From: Streptococcus sp. S1
GTDB taxonomy: Bacteria; Bacillota; Bacilli; Lactobacillales; Streptococcaceae
Reading direction: 5' to 3'
DNA: 64,000 nt
Assembly: GCF_034137685.1 (NCBI RefSeq)
Contig: NZ_CP139418.1
Coordinates: 275,001-339,000 of the forward strand
Below the pieces are notes generated by a model that saw nothing but the letters and a program-made list of their open reading frames with translations, made no database searches and had not been told where the DNA came from. Positions 41,081 to 49,941 of this stretch are shown piece after piece; the stretch's first letter is position 1, and every line of letters starts with the position of its first letter. The translations under genes and the position numbers were made by a program.

Positions 41081-42784
41081 TTACTGTTTACCAGACTGTT
41101 CCATATTCCAGAAGTCGGTTACAGCACCACGTGATGCTGAAGAAACGATGTGGGCGTATTTACCCAGAACCCCACGGCTATACAGTGGTGGCAAGGTTGT
41201 TTCAGCTTTCCGTTTCGCCAACTCTTCGTCTGAGACGTGCATGGTGATTTCTTTGGTATCTTGATCAACCGTTACCAGATCTCCTGTGTGGAGGTAGGCA
41301 ATCGGACCACCGACCTGAGCTTCAGGCGCAATGTGACCAACAACGAGACCATAAGTCCCACCTGAGAAGCGCCCGTCTGTCAAGAGGGCTACCTTGTCTC
41401 CTTGGCCTTTCCCAACGATCATAGATGACAGAGACAGCATTTCCGGCATACCAGGACCACCCTTAGGACCTACGAAACGAACAACAACAACGTCGCCATC
41501 CACGATTTCATCCGAAAGAACCGCTTCAATGGCAGCTTCTTCTGAGTCAAAGACCTTAGCAGGACCCGTGATGTTACGAACTTTCACACCTGATACTTTG
41601 GCAACCGCCCCTTCTGGAGCCAAGTTCCCTTTCAAGATGATTAATGGACCATCCGCACGTTTTGGATTTTCAAGTGGCATGATAACTTTTTGACCTGGTG
41701 TCAAATCAGCAAAGGCTTCTAAGTTTTCAGCTACTGTTTTACCAGTACAGGTGATGCGATCCCCATGAAGGAAACCATTCTTAAGAAGGTATTTCATGAC
41801 GGCTGGCACACCACCGACATTGTAAAGGTCTTGGAAGACGTATTGACCTGAAGGTTTCAAGTCTGCCAAGTGAGGCACACGTTCTTGGAAATCGTTGAAA
41901 TCTTCAAGGGTCAAGTCCACATTGGCTGCATGAGCAATGGCAAGCAAGTGCAGAGTGGCATTGGTGGAACCACCCAGCGCCATGGTCACTGTAATGGCAT
42001 CTTCAAAGGCTTCACGGGTCAAGATGTCAGATGGCTTCAGTCCCATTTCAAGCATTTTCACAACTGCACGACCTGCTTCTTCGATATCGGCTTTTTTATC
42101 AGCTGATTCAGCAGGGTGAGAAGAGGAACCTGGCAAGCTCATACCAAGGACCTCGATCGCTGTCGCCATGGTGTTGGCCGTATACATACCACCACAGCCA
42201 CCAGGGCCAGGACAGGCATTACATTCCAGTTGCTTCACTTCTTCAGCAGTCATATCACCATGGTTCCATTTCCCGATCCCTTCGAAAACAGAAACCAAGT
42301 CGATATCCTTGCCGTTCAGATTACCCGGTGCAATGGTACCACCATAGGCAAAGATCGCTGGGATATCCATATTGGCAATGGCGATCATCGAACCAGGCAT
42401 GTTCTTATCACAGCCCCCGATGGCTACAAAGGCATCCACGTTGTGACCGCCCATAGCAGCTTCGATAGAGTCTGCAATGATATCACGAGAAGTCAAGGAG
42501 AAGCGCATCCCAGGCGTTCCCATAGCAATCCCATCGGCAACCGTAATGGTTCCGAATTGAACCGGCCAAGCTCCCGCATCTTTCACACCTTCTTTGGCCA
42601 ATTTTCCAAAATCATGCAGGTGCATGTTACAAGGTGTGTTTTCAGCCCAAGTAGAGATCACCCCTACGATTGGTTTTTCAAAGTTTTCATCTGTCATCCC
42701 AGTTGCCCGAAGCATGGCCCGGTTAGGGGACTTGACCATGCTGTCGTAGACACTACTGCGATGGCGTGTATCTAATTCTGTCAT
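41081..42784 (-). CDS. ilvD: dihydroxy-acid dehydratase
   Basis: The 567-residue Fe-S dehydratase makes the 2-keto acids for valine, leucine and isoleucine. Cluster cysteines are in [11 protein letters not shown] (about 120-130) and [20 protein letters not shown] (about 186-205). The C-terminal [22 protein letters not shown] carries the catalytic serine. The start at 42784 has GAGAGGG and gives [15 protein letters not shown]. Solitary gene; other ilv genes are not in the window. Confidence 0.97.
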   Translation of the reverse strand: MTELDTRHRSSVYDSMVKSPNRAMLRATGMTDENFEKPIVGVISTWAENTPCNMHLHDFGKLAKEGVKDAGAWPVQFGTITVADGIAMGTPGMRFSLTSRDIIADSIEAAMGGHNVDAFVAIGGCDKNMPGSMIAIANMDIPAIFAYGGTIAPGNLNGKDIDLVSVFEGIGKWNHGDMTAEEVKQLECNACPGPGGCGGMYTANTMATAIEVLGMSLPGSSSHPAESADKKADIEEAGRAVVKMLEMGLKPSDILTREAFEDAITVTMALGGSTNATLHLLAIAHAANVDLTLEDFNDFQERVPHLADLKPSGQYVFQDLYNVGGVPAVMKYLLKNGFLHGDRITCTGKTVAENLEAFADLTPGQKVIMPLENPKRADGPLIILKGNLAPEGAVAKVSGVKVRNITGPAKVFDSEEAAIEAVLSDEIVDGDVVVVRFVGPKGGPGMPEMLSLSSMIVGKGQGDKVALLTDGRFSGGTYGLVVGHIAPEAQVGGPIAYLHTGDLVTVDQDTKEITMHVSDEELAKRKAETTLPPLYSRGVLGKYAHIVSSASRGAVTDFWNMEQSGKQ

Positions 42785-42810
42785 CTGATTCCCTCTCATC
42801 GTATTTTTTA

Positions 42811-42819
42811 TTATTATAG
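42811..42819 (-). promoter_or_regulatory. extended -10 promoter of ilvD
   Basis: The minus strand reads TGCTATAAT before ilvD, an extended -10 (TG-N-TATAAT), about 30 bases from the start codon. A clear -35 is not visible. Confidence 0.55.
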
Positions 42820-42912
42820 CACAATTTACGGCCCAACGACAGAAGAAAATTCTTGAATTTTCAGACAATTCAGCTTACTCGTTTTCTTGCTAAAATAATT
42901 TACAGTTATATC

Positions 42913-42951
42913 TTGACTTTTGTAAGCAAAGTGATATCATTTAGATATCAT
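42913..42951 (+). promoter_or_regulatory. promoter with overlapping palindrome, SPFH gene
   Basis: TTGACT (42913-42918), 16 bases, TATCAT (42935-42940). A perfect inverted repeat TGATATC-ATTTA-GATATCA (42933-42951) covers the -10 and start site, a good place for a repressor such as the ribbon-helix-helix protein encoded downstream. Confidence 0.65.
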
Positions 42952-42972
42952 AAAGAAAGAAGGGTTCGTCCC

Positions 42973-43995
42973 ATGGAAGAAAAAATTTTAACCCAAAAGA
43001 AAAACGGCTTAGCCGCCCTTATAGGCTTGCTAGTTGGGGATCTTGTCTTAGTTTTAGCCTTTATTAGTGCGATTGCTAGTCTACCAGAAGGTTTTCCACT
43101 TGCGATTGCAGTTATTACCTGTATTTTTCTCTTTATTGCTAGTCTGGTGTGCTATGCGGGGATCAAAATTATTAAACCGCAAGAGGCCTTGGTTTTGACC
43201 TTGTTTGGGAACTATATTGGAACCATTCGAGAAGCGGGTATTTACTTTGTCAATCCCTTCTGTGTCTCTGTCAATCCTGCCAATAACACCCGCTTGGGCC
43301 AAAGTGGTGATGTCACCACCAAGTCACCCATGTCTGTCAAAAAAACAGCAGAAGGTAACAATATTTCTATCGAGACAGGTAAAAAGAATATTTCCTTAAA
43401 AGTGATGACCTTGAATAACTCTCGTCAGAAGATTAATGACTGTTTGGGAAATCCTGTAGAAATCGGTATTGCAGTCACTTGGCGTGTAGTAGATACGGCT
43501 AAAGCAGTCTTCAATGTGGATAACTACAAAGAATATCTCTCATTGCAGTGTGATAGTGCTCTTCGTAATATTGTCCGCATCTATCCTTATGATGTAGCTC
43601 CTAATGTCGATACGACAGGAGACGGCCAGGCAGATGAGGGTAGCCTAAGAGGCTCCAGTGAAATTGTGGCCAGTCGTATTCGAGAAGAGATTCAAGCACG
43701 TGTAAAAGATGCTGGACTCGAAATTCTAGAAGCTCGTATTACCTACTTGGCCTATGCTCCAGAAATCGCAGCTGTCATGCTTCAACGCCAACAAGCTTCT
43801 GCCATTATCGATGCGCGGAAGATGATTGTCGACGGAGCAGTTGGGATGGTTGAAATGGCCCTTGAACGCCTGAGCGAAGGAGAGATTGTAGAGCTAGACG
43901 AAGAACGGAAGGCTGCCATGGTTTCGAACCTTCTCGTCGTTCTCTGTGGCAATCATGATGCACAACCAATTGTTAATACGGGAAGTCTCTATTAA
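42973..43995 (+). CDS. SPFH/band-7 domain membrane protein
   Basis: The 340-residue protein has two N-terminal membrane helices, [21 protein letters not shown] (about 14-34) and [21 protein letters not shown] band-7 domain follows (about 65-300: [40 protein letters not shown]). Such proteins scaffold membrane microdomains. The stop is two bases before the RHH gene, so the two are co-translated. I start at ATG 42973 with AAGAAGG in front. Confidence 0.88.
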   Translation: MEEKILTQKKNGLAALIGLLVGDLVLVLAFISAIASLPEGFPLAIAVITCIFLFIASLVCYAGIKIIKPQEALVLTLFGNYIGTIREAGIYFVNPFCVSVNPANNTRLGQSGDVTTKSPMSVKKTAEGNNISIETGKKNISLKVMTLNNSRQKINDCLGNPVEIGIAVTWRVVDTAKAVFNVDNYKEYLSLQCDSALRNIVRIYPYDVAPNVDTTGDGQADEGSLRGSSEIVASRIREEIQARVKDAGLEILEARITYLAYAPEIAAVMLQRQQASAIIDARKMIVDGAVGMVEMALERLSEGEIVELDEERKAAMVSNLLVVLCGNHDAQPIVNTGSLY

Positions 43996-43997
43996 GA

Positions 43998-44198
43998 ATG
44001 GCTGACCAAAAGAAAAAACAGATTCCACTTAGATTGTCAGCCAAGTTATATGCTGCTATCGCATCATGGGCAGAAGATGACTTTCGATCGGTCAATGGGC
44101 AGATCGAGTACCTGCTGACAGAATGTGTCAAACAACGAAAAAAGGATGGCAAATACGTTTCGGAAACGATTGATGAGCCATTTGAAATAGACCTTTAA
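43998..44198 (+). CDS. ribbon-helix-helix (Arc-like) small protein
   Basis: The 66-residue protein has the Arc-type pattern: strand [20 protein letters not shown], then [20 protein letters not shown]. It would dimerise and bind DNA. Coupling to the SPFH gene and the palindrome over that gene's promoter suggest autoregulation, by inference. Confidence 0.8.
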   Translation: MADQKKKQIPLRLSAKLYAAIASWAEDDFRSVNGQIEYLLTECVKQRKKDGKYVSETIDEPFEIDL

Positions 44199-44206
44199 GG
44201 AGAACT

Positions 44207-44241
44207 CCTGTTCCATTTGATGGGGCGGGAGATTTTTTTAA
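44207..44241 (+). terminator. terminator of the SPFH-RHH operon
   Basis: CTCCTGTTCCA-TTTGA-TGGGGCGGGAG pairs with some G-U pairs and is followed by ATTTTTTT. Confidence 0.75.
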
Positions 44242-44264
44242 CAATTTTTTGTCAAGTAACTTTA

Positions 44265-44294
44265 CTTTACAAAAAAGTTTTGTTATACTGTTAA
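44265..44294 (+). promoter_or_regulatory. rpmF-rpmG promoter
   Basis: TATACT near 44285 has TTTACT 17 bases upstream. It precedes a 60-base leader with an AAAGGAG site at 44332-44338. Confidence 0.55.
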
Positions 44295-44348
44295 AGTTGA
44301 TGAAAATCAAACCTAATTGAATTTATATCTTAAAAGGAGAATAACGAA

Positions 44349-44531
44349 ATGGCAGTACCTGCACGTCGCACATCAAAAGCGAAGAAAAACAAACGTCGTA
44401 CGCACTACAAAGTAACAGCTCCATCTGTAAACTTTGACGAAGCAACTGGAGATTACTCACGTTCACACCGTGTATCACTTAAAGGATACTACAAAGGACG
44501 TAAGATCGCTAAAGCTGCATCAGCTGAATAA
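44349..44531 (+). CDS. rpmF: ribosomal protein L32 (zinc-free form)
   Basis: The 60-residue protein starts [20 protein letters not shown]. It has no CxxC pairs, so it is the C- form. It is followed after 15 bases by rpmG, the usual streptococcal pair. Confidence 0.97.
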   Translation: MAVPARRTSKAKKNKRRTHYKVTAPSVNFDEATGDYSRSHRVSLKGYYKGRKIAKAASAE

Positions 44532-44546
44532 TAGAAGGGAGATACC

Positions 44547-44696
44547 ATGCGCGTAAATATTACACTTGAACACAAAGAATCTGGTGAACGCTTGTACCTT
44601 ACTTCTAAAAACAAACGTAACACTCCAGACCGTCTTCAATTGAAGAAATACTCACCAAAACTTCGCAAACACGTCGTGTTTACTGAAGTTAAGTAG
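44547..44696 (+). CDS. rpmG: ribosomal protein L33 (zinc-free form)
   Basis: The 49-residue protein begins [20 protein letters not shown] and ends [12 protein letters not shown], without the cysteine ribbon (C- form). The 3' end of rpmG is a known integration site for streptococcal mobile elements. Here the last codons and stop (GAAGTTAAGTAG) are repeated in degenerate form (GAAGTAAAATAG) at 47612. Confidence 0.97.
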
Positions 44697-44803
44697 AGGT
44701 TCAATACGAATCAATACATAAGAAAAACGCTGATTTCAAGCGTTTTTTCTTTTTGCTAAATGCGATATATTGCACTATATTTCAATTCAAACTCTACCTT
44801 TTT
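44685..44803 (+). repeat. putative attL: rpmG 3' end and downstream region
   Basis: This 119-base stretch aligns with 47612-47730 at roughly 70 % by eye, nearly without gaps. It covers the last codons of rpmG and its terminator (AAAAACGCT...AGCGTTTTTT) and ends at TACCTTTTT. As a pair they bracket the Fic/integrase island. Confidence 0.6.
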
Positions 44804-44951
44804 CTCTACCTTTTTTCTTAAGACCTGGTTTGGAAAGTATGGGTTTCAGTTGGACTAAAAACAGGGGAATATTTTTAGTTCTGTAAGTATTAATCTATAC
44901 GCTTACATATATCTTTTGGTCTCTATCCTTTAGGTGAAAATACCGATTTTA

Positions 44952-44960
44952 TGGTATAAT
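44952..44960 (+). promoter_or_regulatory. extended -10 promoter of the Fic toxin-antitoxin pair
   Basis: TGGTATAAT at 44952-44960 (TG-N-TATAAT) precedes the antitoxin start by about 30 bases, with AAGGAGG at 44979-44985. Confidence 0.6.
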
Positions 44961-44989
44961 AAGGATAACTCTATACAAGGAGGTGTGCC

Positions 44990-45178
44990 ATGACTCTTGA
45001 TGTAAATAAAGAAGAATTAACAATTTTAGGGATTCCCTTTGATAACTTTTCAGATTTTGATACTGTCTGGTATGCTATTGGGTCATCAATGATTGAAAAT
45101 TATGAACCTACTGTTCAAGATGTGATTGACTTAAAAACTTATGTTATCAACAGACGAAAGGAATTGAATATTGGTTAA
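44990..45178 (+). CDS. VbhA-like antitoxin of a Fic toxin
   Basis: The 62-residue helical protein carries SSMIEN (about 32-37), which matches the (S/T)xxxE(G/N) inhibitory helix of class I Fic antitoxins. The glutamate would block the ATP pocket of the toxin. It overlaps the toxin start by eight bases, so it is made first and in step. An AAGGAGG precedes the ATG. Confidence 0.85.
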   Translation: MTLDVNKEELTILGIPFDNFSDFDTVWYAIGSSMIENYEPTVQDVIDLKTYVINRRKELNIG

Positions 45179-45782
45179 AAATCAATACGAAGGCTATGAG
45201 TACATTGACCCCAATCACCAATATACCTATCCAAATTCCGCAGTCTTAATCAATAAACAAAATGTTACAAATATTGAAGAAGCCTATCGAAATGAACACT
45301 TATTCGTTACTAAAAGACTTGCAGACTTGCGCTTGAAAGCCATTGAAGTCTATTCCATGAGTAATATTTTAGCCATTCATAACTATTTGTTTCAGGATGT
45401 TTATGCCTGGTCAGGACAATATCGCAAGGTGAATATCTCTAAAAGTGGTAATCCTTTTATGTCGATACAGTCGTTTAATGCTGCTGAAACTTATATAAAT
45501 CATCTCATTCATTCCTATCATCAAACTGCCAACTCAAAAGATGAAATCATTAAACATTTAGCAAAAATTCTTGATAATCTTAATTATTTCCATCCCTTTC
45601 GAGAAGGAAATGGACGAACTCAACGAGAAGTTATTCGTTCCTTAGCACTATCAAAAGGATATTCTGCACAAATACGAGTGGAACAAGATGATGAAGTTTA
45701 CAACCTTTATATGGACGGAACTGTCTATGGAGACTTAGGGAAGCTAGAAGAATTATTTGGTAAAATATTAAAAGAAATATAG
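45171..45782 (+). CDS. Fic family AMPylating toxin
   Basis: The 203-residue protein has the Fic core motif HPFREGNGRTQRE (about 140-152; the catalytic His and the GNGR nucleotide loop). It also has the flap region NPFMSIQSFNAAETYINH. It probably AMPylates a host target, DNA gyrase or topoisomerase IV in related toxins. The start is TTG at 45171, with AAAGGA before it, inside the antitoxin's last codons. No HicB or other domain is fused. Confidence 0.9.
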   Translation: MVKNQYEGYEYIDPNHQYTYPNSAVLINKQNVTNIEEAYRNEHLFVTKRLADLRLKAIEVYSMSNILAIHNYLFQDVYAWSGQYRKVNISKSGNPFMSIQSFNAAETYINHLIHSYHQTANSKDEIIKHLAKILDNLNYFHPFREGNGRTQREVIRSLALSKGYSAQIRVEQDDEVYNLYMDGTVYGDLGKLEELFGKILKEI

Positions 45783-45827
45783 ATTGTAATACTTGATAAT
45801 TACAAAAGTGAAGTGATTAGATATATT

Positions 45828-45864
45828 AAAAGCCTATGAAATCAGCATTTCAAAGGCTTTTTTC
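45828..45864. terminator. bidirectional terminator after fic
   Basis: AAAAGCCT-A-TGAAA...TTTCA-A-AGGCTTTTTT is a long stem with flanking A and T. It lies between the convergent fic and 427-aa genes. Confidence 0.82.
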
Positions 45865-45904
45865 TTTTAATTTTAGCAAAATAACTGAATTTTAACTGAT
45901 TATA

Positions 45905-47188
45905 TCACTTTAGGAGTGCAATAACAGATATAATGGTAGCAATGATGGAGACTATCGTAGCAACGGTAGAACTTATGGTATTTGTCTTTGTGTAATTTAT
46001 CTCAGTAAGCATATTCAAATAGGAATAATTTTCTTTAATTACATTTCGATAATATGACAAATTTTTATGAAATAAATTTTCTAGCTGAACTTCGTCATTT
46101 GATACAAATATAGTCCAAGAATCTTCAAAGTCTTTTTTAAAATTAGAAATATCTATTCTGTTTTCTGACTCCGATAGGCTTTGTATCTTTTTCAAAAGGT
46201 TTAAAAAATTCTTATTAAACATTATGTTCTTTCTTCCTGATACATATTTCGAAAAATCTCTTTCAAAAATGTGAAGCTCTCGCTCTCCAAATAATAAGTA
46301 ATAGAGCTCGTTCCCATATTGTGATATAGACCCTAAAATACTAAATCTAGGAATGAAATTACTTCCTGAGTATAGAACATAATCACTATCATTAAAACTA
46401 TTTGAAATATAGTAATTGCCTTTTTTATTATATAGACTATAACTAATATCCCCGAAGTATATTTTATCTATATCAACTTTGTCTTTTCGAAAAGCAACTG
46501 TTAGATTAATTAATTTGTTCATTTTCCCATTTTCGCTATATAAAAACGTAGTTATGTAATGTTGACATATCAAAGAAGGAAGTTCATTTGTCATCTGACC
46601 AATAGATAGATAATTAAGCTTATCGTCCTCATCATCCAGAATATACCAATTAATGTAATCTTTTTTACTCAAGTTTTTGATATTATCAGAAATAAATAAT
46701 TGAAGATTAGACTCTGTCAATACTTGTTTGAAATGAAATCTATATTGAAAAATAGCATAATAATTATTTACCGTCGCCCAACTTATTTCAATACTGCTGA
46801 AAAAATTATCTCCAATTATCTCAATTTCAGCAAAAATTCCGACTCCATGCCTTAAATATTCTAAATGGACATAGTCGTATTTTTTAAATATAGTAGGTTT
46901 TTTATAATAATTTTTCACTTTAAATTTCGACTTTGGCAACGAATATAAACGCTTCGTTAATTTATTAACACCCTCATTTGAAAGTGTATCTAAAATAATA
47001 AACTCGCCAATTGAGAATTCATCAAAATAGTCTGTCCGTGTCCTCCATTCGGGATGTTTTTCTTCAATGTACTTTTTATGAAATTCTAATCCTTCCTGCT
47101 CATGTCTTTGATAATAAGATTGATATTCTTCTGTTGCAACTATTTTTAAATAATAATCAAAAAACTTCTTAGCTTGTCTATTTATCAT
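45905..47188 (-). CDS. unrecognised 427-residue protein with C-terminal membrane anchor
   Basis: I do not recognise this protein. It is rich in Lys, Asn, Tyr and Ile and has no N-terminal signal. The single hydrophobic segment is at the very end (about 402-427, ending TIVSIIATIISVIALLK), preceded by threonines. It would therefore be tail-anchored with the bulk in the cytoplasm. There is no P-loop, HNH or other motif. It lies between a Fic toxin and a broken integrase, a place typical for cargo or phage-defence genes. Complete frame with plausible RBS; AT-rich. Confidence 0.75.
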   Translation of the reverse strand: MINRQAKKFFDYYLKIVATEEYQSYYQRHEQEGLEFHKKYIEEKHPEWRTRTDYFDEFSIGEFIILDTLSNEGVNKLTKRLYSLPKSKFKVKNYYKKPTIFKKYDYVHLEYLRHGVGIFAEIEIIGDNFFSSIEISWATVNNYYAIFQYRFHFKQVLTESNLQLFISDNIKNLSKKDYINWYILDDEDDKLNYLSIGQMTNELPSLICQHYITTFLYSENGKMNKLINLTVAFRKDKVDIDKIYFGDISYSLYNKKGNYYISNSFNDSDYVLYSGSNFIPRFSILGSISQYGNELYYLLFGERELHIFERDFSKYVSGRKNIMFNKNFLNLLKKIQSLSESENRIDISNFKKDFEDSWTIFVSNDEVQLENLFHKNLSYYRNVIKENYSYLNMLTEINYTKTNTISSTVATIVSIIATIISVIALLK

Positions 47189-47266
47189 ACCTACACCTAA
47201 TTGATACTTTATATCACTATCATATCATTTTTTTAATGAAACTGAATCAATAACCACAACTATTAC

Positions 47267-47631
47267 TCATTTTATGATTTTAGCTAAATCTATCATGGCT
47301 TGTTCAATTTTATGTTTTCTTTTTTGCATGACATGAAGATAGATTTTTCTATCTCTCTACTATCTTCTGAATGTCCTACAAACTCTCTAATAACGTTTAG
47401 GCTTACAATCTTATCAGCCATGACTGAAACAAAACTATGTCGGAACATATGGGGAACTATGTGAACAGGTTTATCAAAATCTACTAGATCGTCAATATCC
47501 TTATAGGATTTTCTACTTTTCTTATTATACTTAGCGGACTGACTAGTTCCACCTCTTAAGAACATTGAAATTTCTATATGATACAATGCTCTGCCCTGTT
47601 TGTTATTTATAGAAGTAAAATAGGGATTCAC
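47267..47631 (-). pseudogene. tyrosine integrase, C-terminal fragment with frameshift
   Basis: HIVPHMFRHSFVSVMADKI and VIREFVGHSED are the catalytic HxxR and GH motifs of tyrosine recombinases. The frame then runs into SREIEKSIFMSC. In another frame the DNA reads IYLHVMQKRKHKIEQA to a stop at 47267, which restores the nucleophile Tyr and the usual C-tail. So the gene has lost its N-terminal three quarters and carries a frameshift just before the catalytic tyrosine. Confidence 0.88.
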
Positions 47632-47730
47632 TACACGTCAATAGATGTGAAAAACCTTGATTTAAAGCGATTTTTGAAATTCTAAATTTCACTACATTGC
47701 AATATAAATCAACCGAATCACTACCTTTTT
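47612..47730 (+). repeat. putative attR: degenerate second copy of the rpmG 3' region
   Basis: It contains GAAGTAAAATAG, then ...TCAATAGAT..GAAAAAC..TGATTT.AAGCG, like the stretch at 44685-44803. The two copies are direct repeats 2.9 kb apart. This one overlaps the truncated N-terminal edge of the integrase fragment. Confidence 0.6.
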
Positions 47731-48173
47731 GAAATAAAAATAATGATTCGGATATTTAAAAGAAGAGGAACTTTAGTGTGAAGCTCCTCTTTTTGTTATT
47801 TGTTCTTTTGCTTATAAATTGTAATACCTGTTTTGAACACCTCGTATTTGAATGAATTTCAATATATGCTTAATATCAATCTTTCCACATGTTTTTAAGA
47901 AAGAAATATTTCATCTAATTTGAATAACTTTCAATTGAATGGTGTGAATTTTACCCTGAAAATAAACGAATTGAGCTAGATTTCACCAAAAAGTTCACAC
48001 CATAAGAAGCACGCTTTCATGTCCCCGACATCAAAAAAGAAAGGACAAACATATCCTTCCTCGTTGTTAAAATTTTCGTCCCCCACTACAGTTAACAAAT
48101 ATATTAAGATTAGTAGTGAGGAAGTTTCCGACTGGAGAGAGTACTCACTACTTTATCTTATCATGAAGATAAT
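47731..48173. other. gene-free AT-rich region after the island
   Basis: No supportable gene. It contains a terminator-like hairpin AAGAGGA...TCCTCTTTTT (47763-47795, plus). A 63-base inverted repeat TGGTGTGAA...TTCACACCA is at 47940-48002. An AGTAGTGAG...CTCACTACT stem (48112-48152) just past the ABC gene stop may act as its terminator. Confidence 0.6.
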
Positions 48174-49748
48174 TCAATTTTTTCTTAGTTCAATGACTTG
48201 ATCGTATCGACTTTCATAATCAATATGGTGAGCGATTTCTAACACCATCATCGGTAGTGAGAAAATCAAGTCTCGAACCATCTGGCTATTTTCTACGTCA
48301 AGAGCTGCAGTTACCTCATCTGCTAATAAAATATCCTTTTTACGAAGAAGGAAGCGGGCTAGTTCAATCCGGACTCGTTGTCCGCCTGAAATATTTTCTC
48401 CGTTATTAGTGATTACAAAATCAAGTCCATCAGTTAGTTCATGGTCGAGTTTGACCTGTCTCAAAACAGTCTCCAATTCTTGATCTGAAAAATCTTGTCC
48501 CAAACTAAGATTGTAGCGAACAGTATCATTAAAGAGGAAAGGATGCTGACTGATGATACCTACCTGACGAATAAAACAACTTGTTTTTGCTCCATCCCTT
48601 GTCCGACAAGTAATCGTCCCATCATCCGCCTTTTCTTCCCCTGTGATCATTCGAAAGAGGGTTGATTTCCCACAGCCACTTGGCCCTTTGATGAGGACTT
48701 TTTTGCCTTGTTGAATGGCTAGATTAAGATCGCGTATAATCTCTCTACCGTTATAAGATTTACTTAAATGAGAAATTTCTAGTTCTTCTACTTGTGAGAT
48801 CGAATGATTGTCCGATTCACTATCATCTGCTCGATTTAAAATTCCGAAAATCTTTTCTGCCGTTGTTTTGGCTCCTTGTACTTCAACCACATCATACATG
48901 ATATTTTGTATAGGACCTACCAGTTGACCAGCGGCAATATACATTGCAACCAGGCTAGCCACTGAAACATGATGACCATGCATGGCAAGGAAGAACCCCA
49001 ATACCAAGGGGAGTACTTGGCTAAGAAAGACCATGAAACCATTACAAAAGAAAACAATATTATGGGTAAAAGCAAACTTTTGAATGGCTCGTTGATAACG
49101 AAGATTGATATTCCAGACGCGCTGAGAATTTTCAGGCAAGGCTTGATTCATCCGCAAGGTTTGAGCCCCTCGAATACTATCAGAGATTTGGTTATGAACG
49201 GCTGTTCTTCCCTGAGACATTTCATCCCCTGAATTCTTTAGCTTATTATTCATTAAGAATTGTGGAATGGGACGTAAGATCGTGAAGAAAACAAAGATAG
49301 AACCCAATAAAACATTTTGGGCAATGATATAGATCGCCGTAATCAGCGCTCCAAATCCCCAACATGAAATAGACATATAGCGTTCAAAAAAGTTATCTCC
49401 TAAAAATTCCATATCCTGTGTCAGCATGGTAATCTTTTCATCTTCACTATATTCCCTGTCTTCCATTAACTTCTGAAAAAGTGCCGTTCGGATATTCATG
49501 TGAATTTCACGTCGAAAGACATTATTTGCATGATTACAAAATAACATTAGACTATACAAAGCGAAATAGACAGAAAAACCAAAGAGGGCAAATTTCCAAA
49601 TAGAAGAATAGGTAAGGTTATTTTGATCTATCGATAATGCTTTGGCAACAACCAAGGGTTGCCCCAAAGCGAGACCCCCATTTGCCAGCGCCCCAATAAT
49701 GGTTAGGTATTTTGTTTTTTTATCAAGATATTTAAAGATATTAATCAT
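48174..49748 (-). CDS. ABC transporter, fused permease and ATPase
   Basis: The 524-residue type I exporter half-transporter has five to six membrane helices in residues 15-290. The ATPase follows, with Walker A KGPSGCGKST (about 358), signature NISGGQRVRIELA and Walker B ILLADEVTAALD. The ATPase ends at MMVLEIAHHIDYESRYD, where H-loop His is present. The substrate is unknown; such half-transporters export peptides or drugs. Single gene; its start has AGGAG. Confidence 0.9.
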   Translation of the reverse strand: MINIFKYLDKKTKYLTIIGALANGGLALGQPLVVAKALSIDQNNLTYSSIWKFALFGFSVYFALYSLMLFCNHANNVFRREIHMNIRTALFQKLMEDREYSEDEKITMLTQDMEFLGDNFFERYMSISCWGFGALITAIYIIAQNVLLGSIFVFFTILRPIPQFLMNNKLKNSGDEMSQGRTAVHNQISDSIRGAQTLRMNQALPENSQRVWNINLRYQRAIQKFAFTHNIVFFCNGFMVFLSQVLPLVLGFFLAMHGHHVSVASLVAMYIAAGQLVGPIQNIMYDVVEVQGAKTTAEKIFGILNRADDSESDNHSISQVEELEISHLSKSYNGREIIRDLNLAIQQGKKVLIKGPSGCGKSTLFRMITGEEKADDGTITCRTRDGAKTSCFIRQVGIISQHPFLFNDTVRYNLSLGQDFSDQELETVLRQVKLDHELTDGLDFVITNNGENISGGQRVRIELARFLLRKKDILLADEVTAALDVENSQMVRDLIFSLPMMVLEIAHHIDYESRYDQVIELRKN

Positions 49749-49895
49749 AAATCTCTCCTAGAAAAAAGACACCTTATGATTGAGAAATACAAGTTGTAAT
49801 AATTGTATTTTATTCTTTGTGATTTATTTTACGTGTTCATTATACATCTAAAAATAAGTCTGGTCAATGAATACTTAAAGAACTTAACTCTAAAT

Positions 49896-49926
49896 AAAAA
49901 AAGAGCTCTGCTTATTAACAGAACTC
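49896..49926 (-). terminator. terminator of the TPR gene
   Basis: The minus strand reads GAGTTCTG-TTAATAAG-CAGAGCTC-TTTTTTT, with one mismatch in the stem. Confidence 0.75.
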
Positions 49927-49941
49927 ATCTCTTTTAAACTT

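Noticed and set aside
42116-42775. 219-codon plus-strand frame
   Set aside because: Antisense of ilvD, which has full motifs and proper start signals.
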